From NCBI GenBank assembly GCA_965368405.1, contig CBDUMS010000063.1:1-21788 (forward strand): a stretch of DNA of 21,788 bases, given 5' to 3'. This document shows positions 1-6,590 of this stretch, one piece after another; position 1 is the first letter of the stretch; each line of letters starts with the position of its first letter. This stretch comes from S012-113 sp965368405. GTDB lineage: Bacteria > Bacteroidota > Bacteroidia > Cytophagales > Cyclobacteriaceae. A program made the position numbers and the translations under genes. The notes under the pieces are model-generated. The model was given only the letters and a program-made list of their open reading frames with translations. It was not told the DNA's origin and did not search any database.

Positions 1-3
1 AAT

Positions 4-78
4 GGGATATTAGCTCAGTTGGTTTAGAGCACTAGCTCGACAAGCTAGGGGTCACTGGTTCGAATCCAGTATGTCCCA
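4..78 (+). tRNA. tRNA-Val (anticodon GAC)
   Basis: The sequence folds as a full cloverleaf. The acceptor stem pairs 4-10 with 71-77, and the D stem is GCTC/GAGC with a 10-nt loop. The anticodon stem is CTAGC (32-36) / GCTAG (44-48), the variable loop is 5 nt, and the T stem is ACTGG/CCAGT with loop TTCGAAT. The discriminator is A78 and CCA is not encoded. The 7-nt anticodon loop reads TCGACAA, which places GAC (39-41) in the anticodon and assigns valine. The base before the anticodon, position 33 in standard numbering, is C (38) where U is almost universal; every other landmark is intact. The gene may be functional with an unusual loop, a decaying copy, or a base error. Confidence 0.9.
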
Positions 79-87
79 CAACACACG

Positions 88-115
88 AAGCCTGCCACGA
101 AGTGGTGGGCTTTTT
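88..115 (+). terminator. Rho-independent terminator of tRNA-Val
   Basis: An 11-bp stem, 88-98 pairing with 102-112 and including two G-T pairs, closes on a GAA triloop and runs into T111-T115. It starts 10 nt after the tRNA 3' end, as expected for the tRNA terminator. The same bases can also pair in larger alternative structures (see the 77-195 element), so termination and the larger fold are mutually exclusive. Confidence 0.75.
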
Positions 116-157
116 ATTGTTCAGGACAGCAGCTTGATGCTGGTTCTGGACGAAAAA
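102..157 (+). repeat. 56-bp direct repeat, copy 1
   Basis: Bases 102-157 recur at 260-315 with only two substitutions (A116 to G274 and A137 to C295). The unit starts at the descending arm of the tRNA terminator and contains the GTTCAGGAC...GTTCTGGAC hairpin. In this copy the hairpin is enclosed by an additional outer stem that copy 2 lacks. Confidence 0.85.
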
Positions 158-209
158 GCCCAGAATCACAAGGTGATCAGGCTTCGTGGGTTGTGAAATC
201 CCCCCAAAA

Positions 210-228
210 GGATCAGCGAAGCTAATCC
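210..228. other. Small hairpin with GAA triloop between the repeat copies
   Basis: GGATCAGC and GCTAATCC pair at 7 of 8 positions around a GAA loop. The same triloop closes the tRNA terminator and the 95-105 hairpin, which suggests that the 77-315 region is one structured unit. Nothing else recognisable is seen from 229 to 259. Confidence 0.45.
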
Positions 229-259
229 TATCAAGGATATCACACTAATAGAGTTTCCT

Positions 260-315
260 GTGGTGGGCTTTTTGTTGTTCAGGACAGCAGCTTGCTGCTG
301 GTTCTGGACGAAAAA
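260..315 (+). repeat. 56-bp direct repeat, copy 2
   Basis: This is the second copy of 102-157, with two mismatches. The A-to-C change at 295 makes the core a perfect CAGCAGC-TT-GCTGCTG hairpin inside a longer stem (277-309). The frame starting with GTG at 260 stays open into the next gene, but those codons are repeat sequence and should not be taken as its N-terminus. Between 316 and 427 I see only AT-rich leader sequence for the gene at 428 and no clear TTTG / TAnnTTTG promoter. Confidence 0.85.
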
Positions 316-427
316 CGGTAAATTAGATCTGAGTAAGGTTGATAAATACTTAACCAAAGTATTACTAAAACTAAATACTAGCAGCGTCGTATTGGGCGTT
401 AAAATCCTAATGTTCTACCTTAGTAAT

Positions 428-3010
428 ATGCGAGCAATTGCTGTTATCTGCCTGGTTTTTCTATCTTTCTCTGCTTACACACAGGCAAAGCGAGCTAAGA
501 GTTTATTGGTAAAAGACAAGATTGAAGATGCGCTTGAACTGATAAGAAAAACGATTGCGAAGGACTCGCTGGCTCCCGCCTCGAAATATCTACTTGCAGA
601 ATATCTTTTTGAACCAGATTCAACCTACTATGATCTGGATTCAGCCTATTTCTACGTTCTTGCTGCCCAAGCAGATTTTGGCGGTCTTACAGAGAAGGAA
701 CAAGAGAAGCTCATTGACGATAGCTTTAGTCCTGAGATTTTTAGCGAACTAAAATCAGAAATTGAGCAGGCCGCCTTCGAACGGGCGAAAATCCGGGGCA
801 AGGTTAGTGATTATACGGATTTTATAAATGACTTTGAGTCATCGACTCTTATTGACTCGGCTATCTACTTCCGAAATCAAAAGGCTTTTCTTAATGCCTC
901 TAAAGCTGACACTTACCAGGCCTACAAAAGCTTTTTAGAGACCTATCCTACAGCACTTGATGCACCAGAGGCCGAGAAAAGATATGAATACTTGCTCTTT
1001 AAGAAGAAAACAGCCTCTGGCAAATTATCCGACTATCAATCATTTCTACGAACATACCCTAAAACCTGGCACCGAAAAGAGGTCGAAAAGCAAATATTTA
1101 ACATCATCACCGGTAAAAACTCTGCTGAAGCATATAAGGCATTTTTAGATTTGTACCCGAATAGTTATCTACATGAAAAAGCTGCCTTACGAATGTATCA
1201 GTTTCTCACAAACGCGGGAAAAATTGATTTTTTGACTCAAGGTTTAGTCAGTGCTAAAGTGCGAGACTCTCTTCATCAAGCAACTGCACTTCAGGATAAA
1301 CTTTTGCTCCTTACAATTCAAGACAATCAAACAGAAATTATGGATAGCAAGGGAGATGTGATTCTCGCCACGGCTTCAGAATTAAGTAATGCTACTAAAT
1401 GTGCTGAATATTTGCAGTATGTTCACTTAATCGCGAAAGAAGAAAGCACTCTTCTTTCTATTAATGGGTCTCCTATAATTCAAGACAACTTTAAAAGCTA
1501 TACCGTTTTACCGTCGGGGTTTCTGGAACTCAACTATGAAAAAGGGAAATCATTCATTCATCAAAACGGAGATCCTACATCTGGCAAAATATACCAAAAT
1601 GCAACATTGGTTGGCCCATTTATAGGGTATAGGGTTAATGATCTCTGGGGGTTTGAGAGTATTACTGGCATCACTATGACAAGCCCTGATTATGACACTC
1701 TTTTTCAGTTCAATAATTACCTCATTATATCCAAAGCAGGTCAATACGGCATCTATTCATGGAGTGATCTATACCCCCTTCTCGATCAGAATTCAATAGA
1801 ATTTAGTATGCCTTACAGTTCGGTTACCGTACTTCGCTCAGATCGCATACTGGTAAAAAAAGAAGGGCTTAGCTCCCTCTTAAATGAGACTTTGGAAGAA
1901 ATGGTGCCTTTTGCGGATCAAAGTATAGAGTTACTCGAAGATGGATTTTTTATTGATGCCTTTGATAGCATTCTAGATACCAGAATTGCAAAAAAGTGGT
2001 ACCTCGATATCTCGTCGAATCAAGATTGGACCTTAGGCTTTAAGGATGATTCGGTCGATGTATTCTATAAACAAAAGCCATTCATGGTCGTAAAGGAGGC
2101 AGAGCTCATAGGAACCACTGCGGTTAACCTTACCGAGGCGGATATTACTACCTGCTACTTTAGCGATTCAAGCAGTCTGATACTGGAAGAAGGCGACAAT
2201 ATTCAGCCTATTCGTAAAATGGGGCAAAATAGTAGTAGTCGGCATTACATTCTAACCCAGGCAAATAGAAAACAGTCGGTAATAAATACATATGGAGAAC
2301 GAGTTGCTCTTCCCAAATTCGACAAGCTGCGCGATTTAGGTGATGACTACATGATTTTTGCGATTAAAGGTCTGGTATATAATATCCTTGATAATAAAGG
2401 AAAACTTGTTCTGAAAGACGTAGATGGGGCCACTAGCATTGGAAGAGGCTATATTTCATTCCTTTCTGATGGGAAGTTTGGGCTATTTAATACTTTGAAT
2501 AACACCTTTATAAAAGCTAAGTATGATAAGCCTATAAAGGCATACGACGAAAACTACTTTATTGTAGAAAACGACGGGCTGCTTGGCTTGGTCGATCGTG
2601 TTGATTCTACAGTTGTACCAATTCGATATTCTGAAATTAGATATTATAACGATTCGATCAGTATCCTTAAGAATAATTTTCGCTGGACTTTTTGGAATTT
2701 GAAAAATGGTAGCGTTCTGTTGGATAATATTAGCGACTATTGGAATCTTGACCACCCCAATATGGATCTGTTGAAATTCTTTAAGGGGGTAGGGTATGGG
2801 ATATGGTCATCGTCGTCGGGAGTAATCCTTAACTCAACCTTTGGAGAAGTAGCCCTGAAACATCGAAATAACGAGGCTGTTCTCATTGCAGAAAAATGGG
2901 TGGAAGAAGCCGATATCGTCGTGCTCCTCTATTACGACCTCTCAGGTGAGCTATTCAAGAAAACTGTACTCAGCACTTCCCAATTCGAAGCTTTGCAATG
3001 TAGCGAATAG
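428..3010 (+). CDS. Secreted TPR-like / WG-repeat protein
   Basis: The product is 860 residues. It begins with a typical Sec signal peptide (residues 1-20, Arg then a hydrophobic core ending AYTQA), so it is exported to the periplasm or cell surface. Residues ~21-290 are helical and TPR-like, with repeated blocks of the type 'YKAFLDLYPNS' and 'YQSFLRTYPKT'. Residues ~320-800 are beta-rich, with recurrent segments resembling WG repeats ('GKFGLFN', 'GLLGLVD', 'RWTFWN', 'GYGIWS'). I know no enzymatic function for this architecture; a binding or scaffold role is inferred. The start at 428 was chosen because it gives the signal peptide at once. A start at 410 adds six residues, and a GTG start at 260 would add 56 residues translated from the upstream repeat. 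The gene ends directly against the stop codon of the convergent gene, with no spacer and no separate terminator. Confidence 0.75.
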   Translation: MRAIAVICLVFLSFSAYTQAKRAKSLLVKDKIEDALELIRKTIAKDSLAPASKYLLAEYLFEPDSTYYDLDSAYFYVLAAQADFGGLTEKEQEKLIDDSFSPEIFSELKSEIEQAAFERAKIRGKVSDYTDFINDFESSTLIDSAIYFRNQKAFLNASKADTYQAYKSFLETYPTALDAPEAEKRYEYLLFKKKTASGKLSDYQSFLRTYPKTWHRKEVEKQIFNIITGKNSAEAYKAFLDLYPNSYLHEKAALRMYQFLTNAGKIDFLTQGLVSAKVRDSLHQATALQDKLLLLTIQDNQTEIMDSKGDVILATASELSNATKCAEYLQYVHLIAKEESTLLSINGSPIIQDNFKSYTVLPSGFLELNYEKGKSFIHQNGDPTSGKIYQNATLVGPFIGYRVNDLWGFESITGITMTSPDYDTLFQFNNYLIISKAGQYGIYSWSDLYPLLDQNSIEFSMPYSSVTVLRSDRILVKKEGLSSLLNETLEEMVPFADQSIELLEDGFFIDAFDSILDTRIAKKWYLDISSNQDWTLGFKDDSVDVFYKQKPFMVVKEAELIGTTAVNLTEADITTCYFSDSSSLILEEGDNIQPIRKMGQNSSSRHYILTQANRKQSVINTYGERVALPKFDKLRDLGDDYMIFAIKGLVYNILDNKGKLVLKDVDGATSIGRGYISFLSDGKFGLFNTLNNTFIKAKYDKPIKAYDENYFIVENDGLLGLVDRVDSTVVPIRYSEIRYYNDSISILKNNFRWTFWNLKNGSVLLDNISDYWNLDHPNMDLLKFFKGVGYGIWSSSSGVILNSTFGEVALKHRNNEAVLIAEKWVEEADIVVLLYYDLSGELFKKTVLSTSQFEALQCSE

Positions 3011-3667
3011 TTACCCATTAAGCAGGTACTCCTTCTTTAGGAGAGGGCAGATTTTATACCTCTCTTCTTTTGTGTCGAGATAAAGTGCTTCCAATAATTC
3101 ATAAATATTCGTTATTCCCCATTTCGTAGCCCACTCGAACGGCCCCATAGGGTAATTTGTGCCCAGCTTCATTCCTGTATCGATATCTTCTCGCGTGGCA
3201 GTGCCCTCTTGAACAGTAAAATAGGCTTCATTGATTATCATAGCGATAATTCTGGGTGTTACCATACCAACTCTATCATCGACTATCGTAGCATTAATGC
3301 CAAGCAAGTCAACTAATTCATTTATATCCTGAGCATTCGAAGGATGAGCACTTAACTCCATCATTGATCTTTCCAGAAACGTTGGGTCTGCCGCCATGCC
3401 AAATAAATTGGGCTGTTCATTCTCCGAAAAATAGGCCGTTTCTATCAGGCTTAACCTTGTGGCATTAATAAATAAATTAGCATTGCTGAGTGCAGCGTAT
3501 TGCTCGAGGCTATCGGTGGTCTCATCAAACCCAAAGTCGAAGATAGTAACAGGCTCGTTCCCGGAAATCTGATCGATGCCTTGAACACCCTTTACATTAT
3601 GCTCTTTAGCAACCTTGTCCTTTACTTGGTTAAACTGTTCCGAACTACCAATTACATAAATGTTCAT
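3011..3667 (-). CDS. 3-hydroxyacyl-CoA dehydrogenase-like protein, probably non-catalytic
   Basis: The product is 218 residues. Residues ~125-200 match the C-terminal helical domain of 3-hydroxyacyl-CoA dehydrogenases: 'DRVGMVTPRIIAMIINEAY', then 'EDIDTGMKLGTNYPMGPFEWA'. The N-terminal half looks like a worn Rossmann fold. It starts 'MNIYVIGSS' without the GxGxxG nucleotide loop. The segment that normally carries the catalytic His in a GxHFFNP context reads GMAADP (90-95), so His appears replaced by Ala. The protein is also shorter than the usual ~280 residues. A regulatory or binding role, or a changed activity, is therefore more likely than classical beta-oxidation; this is inferred. The start at 3667 is preferred because the longer reading frame would run into ridA on the other strand. 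It is transcribed divergently from ridA. Confidence 0.7.
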   Translation of the reverse strand: MNIYVIGSSEQFNQVKDKVAKEHNVKGVQGIDQISGNEPVTIFDFGFDETTDSLEQYAALSNANLFINATRLSLIETAYFSENEQPNLFGMAADPTFLERSMMELSAHPSNAQDINELVDLLGINATIVDDRVGMVTPRIIAMIINEAYFTVQEGTATREDIDTGMKLGTNYPMGPFEWATKWGITNIYELLEALYLDTKEERYKICPLLKKEYLLNG

Positions 3668-3687
3668 TAAAATAGGGCTCCTTTTTT

Positions 3688-3705
3688 TACATTTGATCAA
3701 AAGTA
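3688..3705. promoter_or_regulatory. Symmetric divergent promoter, TAnnTTTG boxes on both strands
   Basis: TACATTTGATCAAAAGTA contains a perfect TAnnTTTG -7 box on the plus strand (3688-3695, towards ridA) and another on the minus strand (3705-3698, towards the dehydrogenase-like gene), separated by only AT. The minus box has a TTTG at the right distance (complement of 3727-3730, 21-nt spacer). The plus box has no good -33 element. The two polymerase sites overlap, so they probably exclude each other. The call rests on the known Bacteroidota promoter consensus. Confidence 0.55.
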
Positions 3706-3721
3706 ACCAAATCCCATAAAA

Positions 3722-4102
3722 ATGAGCAAAACTATAATCAATACACCCAAGGCACCGGCGCCTATCGGGCCATACAACCAAGCAGTAAGCGCTAATGGAA
3801 TGTTATTTATTTCCGGACAGATTCCTATTATCCCTGCAACCGGAGAATTAGAATCAGGTGGTATTAAGTTGGAAACTGAACAGGTAATGCAAAATCTTAA
3901 AGCCATACTTGCCGAGGCGGGCACTGATTTTTCTGCCGTTGTAAAAACTTCAATATTTATCTCAGATATGAATGATTTCGGTAGTGTGAATGAAATTTAT
4001 GGGAATTATTTTGATGAAAATGCACCAGCAAGAGAAACGGTTGCAGTACGTACGCTACCAAAAAATGTGAATGTTGAGATTTCCTGCATTGCCGCATTAT
4101 AA
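3722..4102 (+). CDS. ridA: RidA family 2-iminobutanoate/2-iminopropanoate deaminase
   Basis: The product is 126 residues, the normal length for the RidA/YjgF/YER057c family. Members form trimers that hydrolyse reactive enamine/imine intermediates released by PLP enzymes such as threonine dehydratase. Visible family signatures are 'APAPIGPYNQAV' (11-22) with the conserved Tyr, 'FISGQIP' (29-35), the 'APARETVAV' block with the substrate-binding Arg at 104, and 'VEISCIA' with Glu119. Presence of the active-site Arg and Glu argues for a true deaminase rather than one of the Rid paralogues lacking Arg. It lies 34 bp before gltX in the same direction and probably shares its transcript. Confidence 0.93.
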   Translation: MSKTIINTPKAPAPIGPYNQAVSANGMLFISGQIPIIPATGELESGGIKLETEQVMQNLKAILAEAGTDFSAVVKTSIFISDMNDFGSVNEIYGNYFDENAPARETVAVRTLPKNVNVEISCIAAL

Positions 4103-4136
4103 ATTCCACTACTTTTGCTGCGATATTTAAAGAAAC

Positions 4137-5663
4137 ATGGCAGCTGAAGTGAGAGTTAGGTTTGCTCCCAGTCCTACTGGGGGATTACATATTGGAGGAG
4201 TTAGAACAGCCTTATACAATTATCTTTTTGCCCAGAATCAAGGGGGAAAGTTTATTGTGCGGATTGAAGACACCGATCAAAAAAGAAAGGTTGAAGGTGC
4301 TGAGAAATATATTATGGATGCCTTAGAATGGTGCGGCATTGAACCAGATGAAAGCCCATTTCATGAAGGAGACTTCGGCCCATATCGGCAATCGGAGCGA
4401 CTCGATACCTATAAAAAATACGCGCAACAATTATTAGATAGCGGTAGAGCCTATTATGCTTTTGATACCCCTGAAGCCCTCGACGCAATGCGTAAAAAGC
4501 TCCAGGAAGAAAAAGCGGCCATCCAGCAATATGGTATCACCACACGAATGAATATGGAAAATTCGCTCACCCTGAGTGAAGAAGAAACCAAACATAGAAT
4601 CGAATCTGGCGATCCCTATGTTATTCGTCTAAAAGTACCCGAAAATAAATCGATCACAGTGCAAGATATTGTGCGTGGTGAAGTAACCGTTGAGTCTAAT
4701 CTTATCGATGATAAAATCTTGATGAAATCTGACGGCTACCCAACCTACCATTTGGCTAACGTTGTTGATGATCATCTCATGGAAATATCTCATGTAATTC
4801 GTGGTGAGGAATGGCTACCGTCGGCTCCTTTACATGTATTGCTCTACAAGTTATTGGGTTGGGGCACTGAGATTCCAAAATTTGCGCATCTGCCTTTACT
4901 TTTAAAACCAGAGGGATCGGGCAAGCTAAGTAAGCGCGATGCAGAGAAGCATGGGTTTCCTATTTTTCCTATTCTATGGCAAGACCCGAAGACCAATGAA
5001 TCTGTTCCTGGTTTTCGTGAAGAAGGATACTACCCCGCTGCGCTGGTGAACTTTATCGCCTTACTAGGGTGGAACCCGGGCAGCGATGAGGAGGTATTCA
5101 GTATGAGCGAACTTATTAAGGTGTTCAGCCTAAAAGGAATTAATAAGTCAGGGGCGAAATTTGATATAGAAAAGGCGAAGTGGTACAATCAAATCTATCT
5201 TAGAGAACAACCTCAGGAAGAAATAGAAACTCAATATGTTGAGTACGTTGAAAGCAAAGGATTTAGTTGCTCAATCGAAAAGGCCGCACGAATTGTTTCT
5301 TTGATGGCAGACAGGGTAACCTTCTTTACCGATTACTGGAACTTAGGCAGCTTCTTTTTTGTTGAACCTAGTGAATACGATGAGCAAATGGCTCGTAAGA
5401 AATGGAATACCGAGGTCGCTGCAATTCTTAAGTTGTTTGCGCAAGGGTTAACCAGCGACCTGCTTAAAAATGGCGAAGAGTTAAAACAATCGCTTTGGGA
5501 CATTGCCAACGATAATGGTTCAGGGATTGGCAAGGTAATGCCAGGCCTGAGGCTTGCCTTGGTTGGTTATGGCGGAGGACCAGACATCGTAGACATCATG
5601 CAAGTACTCGGTGTTTCAGAAACTAAACATCGCATTCAAACAGCAATTGAAAAGTTGACATAG
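4137..5663 (+). CDS. gltX: Glutamate--tRNA ligase
   Basis: The product is 508 residues. It is the cytoplasmic class I aminoacyl-tRNA synthetase that charges tRNA-Glu. The class I signatures are both present: 'PSPTGGLHIGG' (11-21, the HIGH motif) near the N-terminus and 'KLSKR' (263-267, the KMSKS loop). Between them is the Rossmann catalytic core, with 'RIEDTDQ' and 'GYPTYHLANVVDDH'. The C-terminal ~170 residues form the helical anticodon-binding part. Length and motifs fit the GltX family. Whether it is discriminating, or also charges tRNA-Gln, cannot be told from this window. A 60-codon gene follows after only 2 bp, so the genes are co-transcribed. Confidence 0.97.
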   Translation: MAAEVRVRFAPSPTGGLHIGGVRTALYNYLFAQNQGGKFIVRIEDTDQKRKVEGAEKYIMDALEWCGIEPDESPFHEGDFGPYRQSERLDTYKKYAQQLLDSGRAYYAFDTPEALDAMRKKLQEEKAAIQQYGITTRMNMENSLTLSEEETKHRIESGDPYVIRLKVPENKSITVQDIVRGEVTVESNLIDDKILMKSDGYPTYHLANVVDDHLMEISHVIRGEEWLPSAPLHVLLYKLLGWGTEIPKFAHLPLLLKPEGSGKLSKRDAEKHGFPIFPILWQDPKTNESVPGFREEGYYPAALVNFIALLGWNPGSDEEVFSMSELIKVFSLKGINKSGAKFDIEKAKWYNQIYLREQPQEEIETQYVEYVESKGFSCSIEKAARIVSLMADRVTFFTDYWNLGSFFFVEPSEYDEQMARKKWNTEVAAILKLFAQGLTSDLLKNGEELKQSLWDIANDNGSGIGKVMPGLRLALVGYGGGPDIVDIMQVLGVSETKHRIQTAIEKLT

Positions 5664-5665
5664 CT

Positions 5666-5848
5666 ATGAAAAAAAAGGATAAAACCGCTAAGGCCCATCA
5701 AGAACTAGGAGATTTAGATGTTAATGTAACTTCTTTTGGTGAAATCGATGGCAAATTAGATATCGACAAAATAAATGCCTTTCTAGATCGGAATGTCGCT
5801 GATAAAAAACTCGAAGGAGATCAGGTTAAAAAGGCTAAAAAGAAGTAA
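5666..5848 (+). CDS. Small Lys/Asp-rich protein downstream of gltX, function unknown
   Basis: The reading frame encodes 60 residues, starts 2 bp after the gltX stop codon and runs in the same direction. The composition is very hydrophilic, with Lys clusters at both ends ('MKKKDK' and 'KKAKKK') and an acidic, partly helical middle ('GKLDIDKINAFLDRNV'). There is no signal peptide, membrane segment or cysteine, so it is predicted to be cytoplasmic. The tight coupling to gltX argues that it is a genuine gene; the basic tail could touch nucleic acid, but that is only a guess. I do not recognise a family. Confidence 0.65.
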   Translation: MKKKDKTAKAHQELGDLDVNVTSFGEIDGKLDIDKINAFLDRNVADKKLEGDQVKKAKKK

Positions 5849-5893
5849 GGCGAATCCATGCAAACTCAAAAACTCTTATTAGCCTAGTGCAAT

Positions 5894-6583
5894 ATGGACG
5901 AAGTTTTTGAAGCAGCACTTATTGATTTTTATAATAACGAATTTTCTGGCAAGCTTCTCATTCATAATTACTATGGAGAGCCCGATGATATGGACCTAGG
6001 TGTCTACCTCAGAGATGAATCCGAACTTCTGGAAATAGAATATCAAGCACTTGAATTGTGTAAAGGCAAAACGTTGGACGTTGGCGCGGGCCTTGGTGCA
6101 ATGACGTCAATTCTTCAGACCAGAGGTATAATGGTTGATGCTCTAGACATCTCCGATCGCTATTGTGAAATCATGCAAGAACGGGGAATAGTTAATGTTC
6201 TAAAAAAGGATTTTTTTGCTGATCCTATTAGCGATAAATACGATACCCTACTGTTGTTAATGAATGGTTTAGGGATCTGTGGTCAATTTAATGCGCTATC
6301 CGATTTTTTTGCAAAGGCCAATTCAATTCTAGAACCAGGCGGTCAGGTTCTCTTAGACTCCAGTGATGTTAATTATATATACGATACTGTTAAACCCAGA
6401 AACCAATATTATGGGGAATTGGATTATCAGTATGAGTATAAAAATAGGCGAGGACCATGGTTCAAATGGCTCTATGTCGATTCAAAAACCTTAGCAGAAG
6501 AAGCAGCTAAGAATGGGTTTAATCTAGAGGTTATAGCCCGTGAAGAATCGGGCCAATACTTAGGGAGGCTGACCCGAAAATAA
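5894..6583 (+). CDS. Class I SAM-dependent methyltransferase
   Basis: The product is 229 residues. The Rossmann-type SAM-binding core is clear: motif I 'LDVGAGLGAMTS' (61-72), the acidic residue ending the second strand in 'VDALDIS' (81-87), 'KKDFF' (104-108), 'YDTLLLLMNGLG' (116-127) as motif IV, and 'LEPGGQVLLDSSD' (146-158) as the post-motif segment. The first ~55 residues form a short N-terminal extension. The substrate cannot be inferred; the protein is soluble and belongs to the broad Methyltransf_11/25-like group. It lies 45 bp after the 60-residue gene and is probably the last gene of the ridA-gltX transcript. Its stop is 7 bp from that of the convergent YceI gene. Confidence 0.85.
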   Translation: MDEVFEAALIDFYNNEFSGKLLIHNYYGEPDDMDLGVYLRDESELLEIEYQALELCKGKTLDVGAGLGAMTSILQTRGIMVDALDISDRYCEIMQERGIVNVLKKDFFADPISDKYDTLLLLMNGLGICGQFNALSDFFAKANSILEPGGQVLLDSSDVNYIYDTVKPRNQYYGELDYQYEYKNRRGPWFKWLYVDSKTLAEEAAKNGFNLEVIAREESGQYLGRLTRK

Positions 6584-6590
6584 CTTCATG

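Larger units (their letters stand above)
77..195. repeat. Cloverleaf-like imperfect palindrome downstream of the tRNA
   Basis: The outer arms 77-94 and 178-195 are inverted repeats matching at 17 of 18 positions. Inside them the sequence is almost entirely taken up by three hairpins. The first is 95-105 (CCAC-GAA-GTGG). The second is a long hairpin, 106-162, closed by TGGGCTTTTT / AAAAAGCCCA with an inner stem GTTCAGGAC / GTTCTGGAC and CAGC/GCTG. The third is 165-177 (ATCAC-AAG-GTGAT). Only two bases (163-164) lie between the stems. The left arm begins at the last acceptor-stem base of the tRNA. No protein is encoded. It could be a REP/MITE-type repeat, a structured RNA, or a remnant of a mobile element next to the tRNA; the sequence does not say which. 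Confidence 0.6.

Noticed and set aside
77..315. CRISPR array
   Set aside because: There are only two repeat copies, 158 bp apart, with internal hairpins and no regular spacers or cas genes.
166..357. 63-codon minus-strand reading frame across the repeat region
   Set aside because: It lies over hairpins and both sides of the direct repeat, has no family resemblance, and is explained by the structured non-coding sequence.
2483..2755. 90-codon minus-strand frame inside the WG-repeat gene
   Set aside because: It is fully antisense to a well-supported gene and shows no domain or signal; it is treated as a shadow frame.
3668..3781. N-terminal extension of the dehydrogenase-like gene
   Set aside because: It would overlap the ridA start and the divergent promoter, and the extra residues look like translated intergenic sequence.
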